From: an uncultured Tenacibaculum sp.
GTDB taxonomy: Bacteria; Bacteroidota; Bacteroidia; Flavobacteriales; Flavobacteriaceae
Length of the DNA stretch: 64,000 bases
Direction of reading: 5' to 3'
NCBI GenBank assembly: GCA_947492185.1
Contig: CANLMR010000010.1
Span: 1-64,000, forward strand
Position numbers and translations under genes: made by a program. Shown in pieces: positions 52,619 through 61,537 of the stretch (the stretch's first letter is position 1; every line of letters begins with the position of its first letter). The notes below the pieces were generated by a model that had not been told where the DNA came from, did no database searches, and worked only from the letters and a program-made list of their open reading frames with translations.

Positions 52619-53116
52619 TTAATATTCGTTTTTATAAAAGGTCTTCCATACTCCAACTTTTTCATTGTCTTTGTATTTTCCTTTGATTTTAATTTTTCCG
52701 TTTTTATAGAAAGTTTTCCATATACCTTGGCGTTTACCATTTTTGTAACGTCCTTGTTCTTTTAACTCACCAGATTCATAAAATACTTTTCTAACTCCTT
52801 GAAGTTTCCCGTCTTTATAATTGGCTTTATGAAATGGCTTGCCATTTTGATGATAATAAGTAACAAGTCCATCAAATAATTCTTTGTTAGGTTCATTTAC
52901 TGTGCTAAAACCTTCCATTTGAATTTGGCCGTTTTTGTAGTAGTCAACTATCCAATATCCGCTTTTTACTTTTTTTGGCTGTGGTCTGTAATAAACACTT
53001 TTGTCCTCAGAAGTTTCTTGCCAATTTTCATCAAACCAAACTGTTTTTTGGCCATAACTAGATAAAACAATAAAACCTATAAAGAAAAAGGTTAAAAAAT
53101 GTGTAACTTTTTTCAT
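52619..53116 (-). CDS. Secreted MORN-repeat protein (YwqK-like)
   Basis: Predicted 165-residue protein with a signal peptide (about 1-22). The mature part consists of MORN-like repeats, for example ESGELKEQGRYKNGKRQGIWK and a second copy, NGKIKIKGKYKDNEKVGVWK. Such proteins are often labelled antitoxin YwqK, which is misleading here: the protein is exported and no toxin gene is present. The role is unknown. It sits between the mvaD and mevalonate kinase genes on the same strand. Confidence 0.8.
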   Translation of the reverse strand: MKKVTHFLTFFFIGFIVLSSYGQKTVWFDENWQETSEDKSVYYRPQPKKVKSGYWIVDYYKNGQIQMEGFSTVNEPNKELFDGLVTYYHQNGKPFHKANYKDGKLQGVRKVFYESGELKEQGRYKNGKRQGIWKTFYKNGKIKIKGKYKDNEKVGVWKTFYKNEY

Positions 53117-53136
53117 GACTTAGGGGAGTATTAAGG

Positions 53137-54216
53137 TTATATATTTTTTGCACCAAAACCGGTACTATCACAAATATAATGATTTTTTTCGCAAAAAACC
53201 TTTAACTTGCTGTCTATTAAGTTTTTAATATTTCTCTCCTCAACTTCAGGATATAACAAGTGAACATTTGCTCCTGCGTCAAGTGTAAAGCAGACATTAC
53301 TATTTGTTTCTTCTCTGTATTTCCATATTTCGTTAATAATATTTAATGTATTTGGTTTCATTAATATAAAATATGGATTGCTTGTAAGCATCATGGCATG
53401 AAGTGTTAATGCTTCGCTTTCTACTAGATTTATAAATTCTTTAATATGACCTGATTGTAATATTTTTGAAAGCTTACTTAAGTTATCATTTGCTTGTTTA
53501 AAACGATTTTGAGCATATGGATGATTATGCATTAAATTATGTCCAACTGTACTAGAAACTTGTTTCTCTCCTTTGTCAACTAACAGAATTGTATCTTGAT
53601 AGTTTTGGAAAACTTTGTGAACATGATATGGGAATTTAACTCCAAATAGATCAGAACTACCTTCAATCTCTGGATGTTCTCCCCAAACAACAAGAGGTCC
53701 TTCAATACTTCTACTTGCACTTCCAGAACCAAGTCTGGCTAAGAATGAAGCTTTTTGATTAAAATAATCATTTGTCATATTAGGATTAAGTTCTTTTTCT
53801 AAGTTTAATAAGCACATTGCTATTGCACTCATTCCGCTTGCAGAAGAAGCAATTCCACTACTATGTGGGAAAGAATTTTCAGAACTTATAACCATTTCAT
53901 ATTCGAATATGTAAGAACAGTATTCTTTAATTCTATCGAAAAACTTCGAGATTTTTGGTTTGAAATCATCTTTCTTTTTTCCTTCAAAATACAATTCGAA
54001 CTGAGGAGTATTACTTTTTTTAATTTTAGTAAACTCGATTTTTGTGGTAGTGTGACAATTGTTTAAAGTAAAACTAATAGAAGCATTTTTTGGTAATTGA
54101 GGTTCGCTCTTTCCCCAGTATTTAACTAATGCTATGTTGCTTGGAGTTTGCCAAGTGTAAGTTGCTTTTTCTATGTTTTGTGTGTTTCCTTTAAAAGTAA
54201 AGTCCGTAGTATTCAA
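53137..54216 (-). CDS. mvaD: Diphosphomevalonate decarboxylase
   Basis: Predicted 359-residue GHMP-family enzyme that converts mevalonate diphosphate to isopentenyl diphosphate. N-terminal PSNIALVKYWGKSE (26-39) contains the conserved Lys. The ATP loop is PHSSGIASSASGMSAIAM (about 116-133), and FTLDAGANVHLLYP near residue 311 contains the catalytic Asp. The family match is strong. It is about 560 bases upstream of the mevalonate kinase gene with a MORN-repeat gene between them. Confidence 0.93.
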   Translation of the reverse strand: MNTTDFTFKGNTQNIEKATYTWQTPSNIALVKYWGKSEPQLPKNASISFTLNNCHTTTKIEFTKIKKSNTPQFELYFEGKKKDDFKPKISKFFDRIKEYCSYIFEYEMVISSENSFPHSSGIASSASGMSAIAMCLLNLEKELNPNMTNDYFNQKASFLARLGSGSASRSIEGPLVVWGEHPEIEGSSDLFGVKFPYHVHKVFQNYQDTILLVDKGEKQVSSTVGHNLMHNHPYAQNRFKQANDNLSKLSKILQSGHIKEFINLVESEALTLHAMMLTSNPYFILMKPNTLNIINEIWKYREETNSNVCFTLDAGANVHLLYPEVEERNIKNLIDSKLKVFCEKNHYICDSTGFGAKNI

Positions 54217-54249
54217 AATTTCAAAATTTTTGTAAAGATATAGCTTAGC

Positions 54250-54957
54250 TTACATTTCAGCTAATTTTTGAAGTACACTTTCTTTATAACTTCTACTGAT
54301 AGGTAGCGCTTTGTTTGAAAGTTCAATAAACTCATTTGTATATGAGTGAATTTTTTGTATTGATATAACGTAAGATCTATGAATTCTTAAGAAAAGATTT
54401 TCTGGAAGTTTATTAGTAATGTTAGTTATAGTTTCTCGTGTGACTACGACTTTATCTGTTAAATGAATTTTTAAATAATCACTTAAACTTTCAATGTATA
54501 AGATATCATTGAAAGAAATTTTCATCATCTTTCTTTCAGAACGAACGAATAGAAAATCATTATTAATATCTGAGTTTATTTGACTGTTATTGTTTTTCTG
54601 TAATTGAGGGATTTTCTCAATAGCTTGTAAAAAACGGTCAAATGCAATTGGTTTTAATAAATAATCAATAACATTTAAATCAAAACCGTCAATAGCATAA
54701 TCTCTATAGGCAGTTGTGAAAATAACATGGGCTTTCTTATTGATAATTTTCGCTAAACTCAATCCGTTTATTTCGGGCATATTTATATCCAAAAAATAAA
54801 CATCTACGTCATCTTTTTCTGAGAAGTTAAGGGTTTCAACAGCGTTTTGAAAACTTCCAATTAATTTTAAGTTAGGGGTTTTATTGACAAAGCTTTCAAT
54901 AATTTCTCTAGCGATTGGTTCGTCATCTACTATTACACAGTTATATTGATTATTCAT
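54250..54957 (-). CDS. LytTR-family response regulator
   Basis: Predicted 235-residue protein. The receiver domain has the phosphoacceptor Asp57 in VYFLDINMPEING, the acidic pair Asp11-Asp12, Thr near residue 84 and Lys near 105 (YLLKPI). The C-terminal LytTR DNA-binding domain (about 130-235) contains DILYIESLSDYLKIHL and FLRIHRSYVI. It forms a two-component system with the upstream sensor kinase, which it overlaps by eight bases. The target genes are unknown. Confidence 0.92.
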   Translation of the reverse strand: MNNQYNCVIVDDEPIAREIIESFVNKTPNLKLIGSFQNAVETLNFSEKDDVDVYFLDINMPEINGLSLAKIINKKAHVIFTTAYRDYAIDGFDLNVIDYLLKPIAFDRFLQAIEKIPQLQKNNNSQINSDINNDFLFVRSERKMMKISFNDILYIESLSDYLKIHLTDKVVVTRETITNITNKLPENLFLRIHRSYVISIQKIHSYTNEFIELSNKALPISRSYKESVLQKLAEM

Positions 54958-56011
54958 TTTTAATAGGAATTTTTAAAAATACTTTAAACTGATTTTCTTC
55001 TTGAGAAATGGATAGTTCGTGATCACTATTAAACAACATTTGTAACCGTTCTTTAATATTTGCTAACCCGATTCCATTATTTTTTTGTTGATTAGACTTC
55101 ATTGAATTTTTGCAATGGAATACTAAATGGTCAGTATCTAATTCAATATTTAAACTTATAGATAAAATACCATCAATTTGAATTCCATGCTTAAAGGCAT
55201 TTTCAACAAAAGGTAATAACAGCATTGGAGGAATCAAAATATCTTTTCGATTATTGCTGTAATTAAAATTAACATTTAAATTATCTTGAAATCTTATTTT
55301 TTCTAAAGAAATATAATTTTTAATATGTTGTATTTCATCCTCTAATAATACTTTGGGTTTGTTTACTTGGTAGAGAATGTAGTCTAATAAACCAGATAGT
55401 TTTAAAATTACCTCTGGAGTTTTTTCGGATTTTTTTAATGCAAAACCATACAGAGTGTTTAAAGTATTGAATAAAAAATGAGGGTGTATTTGCATTTTTA
55501 AATATTTCAATTCTTGCTCTTTAAGCTGTAGTTGAGTTGCTAAAAATTTATTCTTTAAATCTTCACTTTTCAGGGTGGATTTATAATTATTGACTATAAG
55601 TCCAATTACTATTACTATTACTATTACAAAATAAATCCCAAATACAATATAAGGAACTGTTTTTGTTAAGGGAGAGGCTTCTTCTTTTGTGAATTGATGT
55701 GAAAACACCATACCGTATAGTATAGATAGAATAATAAAGAAGAACGATATGATAAATGTATATAACGAGTACAATAAGAATAAGAAATATTTTTTTGAGT
55801 AGAGATATCTAGGCAATAAAAAGTATAAAAAGAAATACCCTAACCCTATTGTTATTGGTAAAAGAAATTTGACAAAATGATTTATGTAATTTGTATTGCT
55901 GCTACCGTAACCTAAGTAAAAAGTAAAGAAAAAATATACTCCAACCCAAAATAGAGAATGAGTTACTATTTTATAAATTAATTTTATTATTAACTTTCTA
56001 CTGTTATTCAT
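54950..56011 (-). CDS. LytS-type sensor histidine kinase
   Basis: Predicted 353-residue protein with four membrane helices in the first 140 residues, then a short coiled coil and the His_kinase domain. The HPHFLFNTLNTL motif (176-187) carries the phosphorylated His. The ATPase domain has FVENAFKHG and GIGLANIKERL. The membrane helices probably sense a ligand or the envelope state. It is divergent from the 122-residue membrane protein, with about 200 bases between. Confidence 0.92.
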   Translation of the reverse strand: MNNSRKLIIKLIYKIVTHSLFWVGVYFFFTFYLGYGSSNTNYINHFVKFLLPITIGLGYFFLYFLLPRYLYSKKYFLFLLYSLYTFIISFFFIILSILYGMVFSHQFTKEEASPLTKTVPYIVFGIYFVIVIVIVIGLIVNNYKSTLKSEDLKNKFLATQLQLKEQELKYLKMQIHPHFLFNTLNTLYGFALKKSEKTPEVILKLSGLLDYILYQVNKPKVLLEDEIQHIKNYISLEKIRFQDNLNVNFNYSNNRKDILIPPMLLLPFVENAFKHGIQIDGILSISLNIELDTDHLVFHCKNSMKSNQQKNNGIGLANIKERLQMLFNSDHELSISQEENQFKVFLKIPIKNE

Positions 56012-56126
56012 TATTGCAATATCCTCTTTTTTAAATAAAAGGGCAATAAGATGCGATAGAATACGAAAATAAACCTGTTTTCTGCGGTTTATCCAAAAGC
56101 AGTAGAAAATCGGTAGAAATTAATCT

Positions 56127-56134
56127 TAGATTTG
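56127..56134 (+). promoter_or_regulatory. Possible -7 element of the MotA/ExbB-like gene
   Basis: TAGATTTG matches TAnnTTTG and lies 76 bases upstream of the ATG. The 200-base intergenic stretch also serves the divergent kinase gene. A -33 TTG is not clear. Confidence 0.35.
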
Positions 56135-56210
56135 TATTACATCGAAATCAATTAAATCATACTTGTTCTTCGGATACTTTTGAAGCGTATTAACTTTAAA
56201 AATTATAACT

Positions 56211-56579
56211 ATGAATTTATTAATTATTGGAGAGGTATTAAAAAGAATGCAAGAAGGTGGTCCATTGTTTATGTATCCTAATTTAATTTTATTCTTTGTA
56301 TGTATTGGGTTAGGTGTATACATATTTGTCAAAGGAGATCAAAATGGAAAATTTAAAGAGATTTTAAGTCATTTAAGTTTGTTCGCTTTAGTTTGGGGTT
56401 TTTTTGGGATGATGATTGGTTTGATACACGCATTTGATGCAATTTCTATGGCAACGAGTGTTAGTACAGGAGTTTTAGCAGGAGGGCTAAAAATAGGATT
56501 ACTAGCACCTACTTTCGGCATGTTAATTTTTATTGTGGGAAGATTACTTATTATAGGTTTGGTGCTAAAAAAGAAATAA
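56211..56579 (+). CDS. Small MotA/TolQ/ExbB-like membrane protein
   Basis: Predicted 122-residue membrane protein with three or four helices: about 17-38, 49-72, 82-100 and 100-118. The order EGGPLFMYPNLILF, a central GMMIGLIHAFDAI and the Gly-rich GVLAGGLKIGLLAPTFGM resemble the core of MotA/TolQ/ExbB proton-channel proteins, which are roughly twice as long. It may be a shortened channel or regulatory protein. It faces away from the LytS gene. Confidence 0.65.
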   Translation: MNLLIIGEVLKRMQEGGPLFMYPNLILFFVCIGLGVYIFVKGDQNGKFKEILSHLSLFALVWGFFGMMIGLIHAFDAISMATSVSTGVLAGGLKIGLLAPTFGMLIFIVGRLLIIGLVLKKK

Positions 56580-56601
56580 CTTATTCATAATACTAGATGT
56601 T

Positions 56602-56632
56602 TACCCAATTCAAAAATGAATTGGGTATTTTT
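56602..56632 (+). terminator. Terminator of the MotA/ExbB-like gene
   Basis: TACCCAATTC, AAAAAT, GAATTGGGTA, then five T residues. Confidence 0.8.
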
Positions 56633-56637
56633 GTGTT

Positions 56638-56874
56638 ATGGAAAGAAGGATTAAATTAATCTGGGATTTTAAAGGTCCTGATGCACTAGAAACAGCAAAA
56701 CACCATTGTATTCATTTAAGAGAATTTTCTCAACTAGAAAATTTGAAGTACCATGAGGTAGACCATAAAGAGTTTAATGAAATGTATACAATCGCTTTCA
56801 TTACTGTAGATGAATCTAATATGAAAATTTTTAGAGATGCTTTAAAGCCACATCGTGGTGAATTGGCTGATTAA
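56638..56874 (+). CDS. 78-residue conserved protein of unknown function
   Basis: Small soluble protein of ferredoxin-like composition, with His and Glu in TAKHHCIHLREF (about 19-30) and KYHEVDHKEFNE (about 37-48). These could bind a metal, but no known motif is matched. It begins a few bases after a terminator, so its promoter is probably within or just before that hairpin. It converges on the desaturase gene, with one base between stops. Confidence 0.7.
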   Translation: MERRIKLIWDFKGPDALETAKHHCIHLREFSQLENLKYHEVDHKEFNEMYTIAFITVDESNMKIFRDALKPHRGELAD

Positions 56875-56875
56875 A

Positions 56876-57643
56876 TTAATTTTCTGAAGAGGTAGTTTTT
56901 TCGAAAGTGGTATCATAATCTTCTCTGATAGTTCCCATCATTCTATCCCAAAAAAGAAAGTATAGTCCATAATTTCCATTAAATCTTTTATGATGTAAAT
57001 TATGAGATACAGAAGTGTTTATCCATTTACCAATAATTGTTTTATGAAATCCTTTAGGATACAATTCAAACCCTAAATGTCCATATACATTGTAAATGAT
57101 TTGAAAAAGAAAGAAGAACCCAAAAGCAGAGATATGTACAGGCAAAGAGAAAGCTATAATCGGAGCAATTAAAGCTTCCAGGAATCCTTCAAGAGGATGA
57201 AACGCATATGCTGTCCATGGTGATGGATTTGTTGATTTATGATGAATTAAATGTACTTTTCTATACAGTTTTGGATGATGCATCATTCTATGCATCCAGT
57301 AAAAGTATGTATCGTGAATAAAGAGCATCCAAACCCAGCTAAAAATATAGTAGCTAACACTATGTTCTTTAAAGTCAAAGTAAATATTGGTATACGAGAT
57401 TAAATAGAAAAAGATAATCAAAGAAACTGTAGCGAATATTGAAACAGAAATTAAAGAATACCCAATATCTCTTTTATAGTCTTTGATTTTTGGTAGTTTC
57501 TTTTGAATTTTTCTAAACCAAAATTGTTTTTTAAATAAAATATAAAATAGTAAAAACGCAATACTCGCTGTTAGTAAGTATCTACTTAGAATAACAGTAC
57601 CTCCATTAAGCCAATAATCTAAAAAATTATCACTTTGAATCAT
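56876..57643 (-). CDS. Sterol desaturase/fatty-acid hydroxylase superfamily protein
   Basis: Predicted 255-residue membrane di-iron enzyme. His boxes: HDTYFYWMHRMMH (110-122), HLIHH (131-135) and HNLHHKRFNGNYG near residue 220. Four or more helices surround them. The family covers sterol C4/C5 oxidases, beta-carotene hydroxylases and fatty-acid or lipid hydroxylases. The substrate is not determined. It is a distant relative of the AlkB gene at 8131-9159. Confidence 0.88.
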   Translation of the reverse strand: MIQSDNFLDYWLNGGTVILSRYLLTASIAFLLFYILFKKQFWFRKIQKKLPKIKDYKRDIGYSLISVSIFATVSLIIFFYLISYTNIYFDFKEHSVSYYIFSWVWMLFIHDTYFYWMHRMMHHPKLYRKVHLIHHKSTNPSPWTAYAFHPLEGFLEALIAPIIAFSLPVHISAFGFFFLFQIIYNVYGHLGFELYPKGFHKTIIGKWINTSVSHNLHHKRFNGNYGLYFLFWDRMMGTIREDYDTTFEKTTSSEN

Positions 57644-57774
57644 TTACTAAAAGTAAGGTTAATTAAATTTTTTTCAAAATTCTGCGTTAGCAAGATATTG
57701 AATTGATTTTTACTTGTAAGTTAAAGATTAGTTTAAAATTAAATTATCGTATTTTGTACTTTATATCGTAGTAT

Positions 57775-58392
57775 ATGTTTTATAGATTAACATTGTTTCT
57801 AGTTTTTATTTGCTTTACTAATTATGCACAGCATGATTATTCTACTTTCAATGCTCATAAGTCATTAGTAAGATCAATAGAAATTAGTGATGATGTTATT
57901 GAAGGAAGAACCGCTTTTTTTGAGAAACAAGCAGATCAAAAACCGCTGATGTTCCAGAAAACAAGAGTTAGACTAGGAGAGTTGAATAGATTGGCAAATA
58001 ACTTATCTAAGTTTATTCTAAAAACACAGAAGGAAGTGAATTCTGAAAGAGTTTTGTATGATTTACTTGATGAAGATTTTTACAAGAAAATTTTATTTAA
58101 ACACAATGGAAATTTAACTAAAAAAGCAAAACGATTAAAACTTAAAATTGATAGTTTATATAATATTTCTGTTCAAATTAATGTGCATAAATTATCTCAA
58201 TTAGAAAATTTTTCTGAAGGTCATTTTAAAACCAACGGAGAATATTATGATCATGATGGTAACCAAATATCATTTTTTGAACAGCTTTTTTATGATAAAT
58301 CAAACTACGGTATTATGATGTCTATGAACTATTTGTTATTAGATGTCAAAACTTTTCAATTATTGTATTATGGAACAATAATGAGTTACTAA
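57775..58392 (+). CDS. Secreted protein of unknown function
   Basis: Predicted 205-residue protein with a signal peptide (MFYRLTLFLVFICFTNYA). The mature part is predicted helical with Lys/Asn-rich stretches and an aromatic C-terminus. No motif is recognised. It is followed 18 bases later by an acidic 97-residue protein on the same strand, with which it may be cotranscribed. Confidence 0.65.
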   Translation: MFYRLTLFLVFICFTNYAQHDYSTFNAHKSLVRSIEISDDVIEGRTAFFEKQADQKPLMFQKTRVRLGELNRLANNLSKFILKTQKEVNSERVLYDLLDEDFYKKILFKHNGNLTKKAKRLKLKIDSLYNISVQINVHKLSQLENFSEGHFKTNGEYYDHDGNQISFFEQLFYDKSNYGIMMSMNYLLLDVKTFQLLYYGTIMSY

Positions 58393-58410
58393 CATTAAAA
58401 CCAAACGATT

Positions 58411-58704
58411 ATGTATTTAATTAATTTACAAGCAAAGCCAAAAAAAGGCTCAGAGTATTATGAGAAAGTAGCGGGAGCTTTTGTAAGTGTATATATCGAT
58501 TATGTAGATGCTGAAGGAGCAATTCAATTAGCTAAATATTACACAGAAGAAGAAGGGTGGAAAGTAAATAATGTAGAAGATGAGTTCTTCGAGATTGAAA
58601 ATAAAAAAGAATTAGATAAAGAAAACCGTGAATTTTACGATGAAGCAAAAGAATACGGTTATACAATGATATTTAATGGTTATGAATCTGATGAAGAAGA
58701 ATAA
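58411..58704 (+). CDS. 97-residue acidic protein of unknown function
   Basis: Small soluble protein, strongly acidic at the C-terminus (NGYESDEEE). It contains a VSVYIDYVDAEGAIQLAKYYTEEEGW stretch (about 27-52), suggesting an alpha/beta fold. No family is known to me. Its stop is one base from the converging flavoprotein gene. Confidence 0.7.
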   Translation: MYLINLQAKPKKGSEYYEKVAGAFVSVYIDYVDAEGAIQLAKYYTEEEGWKVNNVEDEFFEIENKKELDKENREFYDEAKEYGYTMIFNGYESDEEE

Positions 58705-58705
58705 A

Positions 58706-59917
58706 TTAATCTTCTGTTAGTGCGTTAGCACAAATCCAACCACCAGTCCATGCGTTTTGAAAGTTGAATCCCCCGGTAACGGCATCAATATTTAAAATCT
58801 CTCCTACAAAGAATAAGTTCTTATGGAGTTTACTTTCAAAACGTTTAAAGTTTATTTCTTTTAAATCAATTCCACCAGCAGTTACAAATTCTTCTTTGAA
58901 GGTAGATTTACCATCAGCTTTGAAAGTTGCTTTAGTGATTTGTTGAGCAAGTGCGCTAATTTGATTTTTATTTAAATCCGCCCAGTTTTGTTGTAGTCGA
59001 ATTTTACTAGCAACTATCAATCTTTCCCATAAACGTCTTGGTATTTCTTGGAAAGGAGACTTTAAACCAATTTGTTTTCGAGCGTTATTTTTTTTGAGAT
59101 TCGTTAGTTCCTCTAAAATTTCATCTTCAGATTTTGAAAGCCAATTAACAATTACGGTATATTTATAGTTTTTATCAGCTAAAATTCTAGCGCCAAAAGC
59201 AGATAGCTTTAAAACAGCCGGACCACTCATTCCCCAGTGAGTAATTAAAAGTGGGCCATAGTTTTCAAGTTTCGTTCCGTTAATTTTTACCGTTGCATTA
59301 GGTACGGAAACTCCACCTAAATCTGTAATACGATCATCTTTTATGTTGAAGGTAAACAACGATGGAACTGTAGGGATTATAGTATGGTTTAATTCTGTAG
59401 AAATACCCCAAATCTTTTTACTACTACCAGCAGCAATTACTAATTTATCTGCAATGAATTCCTCTTCCTTAGTTTTTATAATCCATTTTTCCCCTTCTTG
59501 ATAAAAAGTTGTAACACCTTTACTGGTCAAAACTTTAATGTTAAGTCTATTAATTTCTTTCTGGAAACAATCAATAATTGCTTGTGAAGTGTTTGCTTCT
59601 GGGAAAACTCTATTATCTCCTTCAATTTTTAATGGAACACCTTTGTTTTCAAACCACTCAAAAGTATCTCCTGTCATAAATTGGTGAAAGGGACCTAAAA
59701 GTTCTTTCTGACCTCTTGGATAGAATTTTGTTAATTCTTTAGGTTCAAAACAAGCATGAGTTACATTACATCGCCCACCACCAGAAATCTTTACTTTTTG
59801 TAATACATCTTTTCCTTTTTCAAGAATGGTTATGTCTAAATTAGGATTTAACTCTTTTGCATTTATAGCCGTGAAAAATCCAGCTGCTCCACCACCAATA
59901 ATAACCACTTTACTCAT
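58706..59917 (-). CDS. HI0933-family FAD-dependent oxidoreductase
   Basis: Predicted 403-residue flavoprotein. The N-terminal FAD-binding GGGAAGFFTAI (8-18) is followed by KISGGGRCNVTHA (43-55), the family signature. The C-terminal AGGIDLKEINFKRFESK and GEILNIDAVTGGFNFQNAWTGG segments are also conserved. The physiological substrate of the family is not firmly known. It overlaps the GYDIA kinase gene by four bases, so it is probably cotranscribed with the mevalonate genes upstream. Confidence 0.9.
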   Translation of the reverse strand: MSKVVIIGGGAAGFFTAINAKELNPNLDITILEKGKDVLQKVKISGGGRCNVTHACFEPKELTKFYPRGQKELLGPFHQFMTGDTFEWFENKGVPLKIEGDNRVFPEANTSQAIIDCFQKEINRLNIKVLTSKGVTTFYQEGEKWIIKTKEEEFIADKLVIAAGSSKKIWGISTELNHTIIPTVPSLFTFNIKDDRITDLGGVSVPNATVKINGTKLENYGPLLITHWGMSGPAVLKLSAFGARILADKNYKYTVIVNWLSKSEDEILEELTNLKKNNARKQIGLKSPFQEIPRRLWERLIVASKIRLQQNWADLNKNQISALAQQITKATFKADGKSTFKEEFVTAGGIDLKEINFKRFESKLHKNLFFVGEILNIDAVTGGFNFQNAWTGGWICANALTED

Positions 59918-60843
59918 AAAACCATTTCTTTATAAGGAATTACAGTTGTATATCCTTTTGTATTAAAATAATCTGCCGAATCTTTATTTCCTGTAGCAAG
60001 TACAAAATCGCCACCCCAAGCACCTAAACTTTTTATCTCTCCAGAATAATCAGAAAATAATCTGTCTTTTACTTTAGGCAATTCAACAATTGAAGAAATA
60101 ATATTTTCATGTTCCAATATGAGCTGTTCTAAATCTGATAAATTATTTACGGTAATCATGTTCTTAGAGATTTCAGAAATCAATTGAATTTCTTTATCAA
60201 TATGTTGTTTCTTCTCTTTGTATCTTTTAATTCCTTCTCGGCTGTTTTGCTTCTGATTCAAATACACAAAAAATAGATTATCTGCGAAAGTAGGAGAGAA
60301 GTTGACTTTAGAGACAATAGGTTTTTTATTCTCTAATTCATAAAAAATAGCAGTGTCGTTTTGAGCGCATGCTATATCATATCCACTCCCGGAAAAAGCA
60401 TTCCATAATAAATCAAAAGCATTTACATTGGCCCAAGAAGCTATGTTGTTTATTAATGTAGATGAGCTTCCTAATCCCCAATTTTGCGGAAAAGTCAAAT
60501 TCGTTTTTACAATAGATCCTTTTTCTGTTTGTAAGAAATCTGGATTCAGTTTTCTAGCTTCTTGAAGTATGTTTTGTAAAGTTTCAGCAATAGTTTCAGA
60601 ACTTCCTTCTTTATCGGAATTGAATGTAGCCGAGATTAATCTCAGTTTTGGTAAACTAAACTGAGCTTCAAACCAACAAATATTATCATTTGTATAACTT
60701 CCCCAAACTAAAACAGGTTCTTCAATAGGTTCAATTATTAGATCTTGCCCATATTTTGTTGGAACAGCTAATGAAGTTGCTCCGTCTAAAACAACATATT
60801 CTCCTGTTAGTAATAATTTTCCGTTTGAGTAAAACTTATTCAA
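59914..60843 (-). CDS. GYDIA-family GHMP kinase, candidate phosphomevalonate kinase
   Basis: Predicted 309-residue GHMP-superfamily protein. Motif 1 KLLLTGEYVVLDGA (9-22); motif 2 PQNWGLGSSSTLINNIA (119-135); GYDIA at 154-158; motif 3 LGAWGGDFVLATG near residue 275. It lies between the flavoprotein gene and, after one unknown gene, HMG-CoA reductase. The window also has genes for mevalonate kinase and diphosphomevalonate decarboxylase but no recognisable classical phosphomevalonate kinase. The context suggests it fills that step; this is inferred. Confidence 0.85.
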   Translation of the reverse strand: MNKFYSNGKLLLTGEYVVLDGATSLAVPTKYGQDLIIEPIEEPVLVWGSYTNDNICWFEAQFSLPKLRLISATFNSDKEGSSETIAETLQNILQEARKLNPDFLQTEKGSIVKTNLTFPQNWGLGSSSTLINNIASWANVNAFDLLWNAFSGSGYDIACAQNDTAIFYELENKKPIVSKVNFSPTFADNLFFVYLNQKQNSREGIKRYKEKKQHIDKEIQLISEISKNMITVNNLSDLEQLILEHENIISSIVELPKVKDRLFSDYSGEIKSLGAWGGDFVLATGNKDSADYFNTKGYTTVIPYKEMVL

Positions 60844-60852
60844 AATAATATT

Positions 60853-61536
60853 TTAGAAATTTATTTTTATTGCTATTTCTGATGATGTGGATTCTCCGTT
60901 AATTGTTCTAGGAAAAAATAACTTTTGATTATCAATGATTTCAAAAATAACATCTTCTTTCACATTAATTAATTGTTTTCTAAAAGATTTTATATCTATC
61001 ATTAATTTTCTTTGTGTATTTGCCTTGATAGATAAAACTTTACACACTCCTTTTGAATCTATTTGAAGTGAAATAAGAATGAAATTATACTTTGATTTTA
61101 TGTTTTCAATCTGTCTACTTGATAGATTTTCTTTAATAAATTCAGCTAGGTTTTTTTCTTTGATAAAAAAAGTAGCATTTCTATTTCCTAATCCAATTTT
61201 ATCTAATGAGTCTGCTTTTCTTTCTGTGTACTTTATGAAGTTAATCTTGAATTTTTCATTCAGGAGTGTTTTTATCTTCATATTGTAACAATCTTCTACA
61301 AAAACTGAAGGAAACTCAACACGAACTTCCATATTCTCTATTACTCTTTTTTGAGTATTAATAAAAGGATTCGATTTTTGGATTTTTAAAATATAAGTAT
61401 CCTTAGCAAAATCATTTATGGCTTTTTTAAATTCATTTTTACACTTGCTTGTTGTAGTGTCAATTTTAAATTCAAATTGAGCAAAAGATTGCTGCACTAG
61501 GAAAAGGCTAAAAAATAAAAGTGATTTATTAAACAT
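60853..61536 (-). CDS. Secreted protein of unknown function
   Basis: Predicted 227-residue protein. Start chosen at MFNKSLLFFSLFLVQQSFAQ (61536), a normal signal peptide; seven further codons upstream overlap the HMG-CoA reductase end. The mature part has mixed alpha/beta content, two Cys residues (one in TSKCKNE) and alternating charged stretches. No motif recognised. It is 9 bases upstream of the GYDIA kinase gene and is probably cotranscribed with it. Confidence 0.7.
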   Translation of the reverse strand: MFNKSLLFFSLFLVQQSFAQFEFKIDTTTSKCKNEFKKAINDFAKDTYILKIQKSNPFINTQKRVIENMEVRVEFPSVFVEDCYNMKIKTLLNEKFKINFIKYTERKADSLDKIGLGNRNATFFIKEKNLAEFIKENLSSRQIENIKSKYNFILISLQIDSKGVCKVLSIKANTQRKLMIDIKSFRKQLINVKEDVIFEIIDNQKLFFPRTINGESTSSEIAIKINF

Positions 61537-61537
61537 T

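Noticed and set aside
52619..53116. Toxin-antitoxin antitoxin (YwqK label)
   Set aside because: The protein has a signal peptide and MORN-like repeats, and there is no toxin gene beside it.
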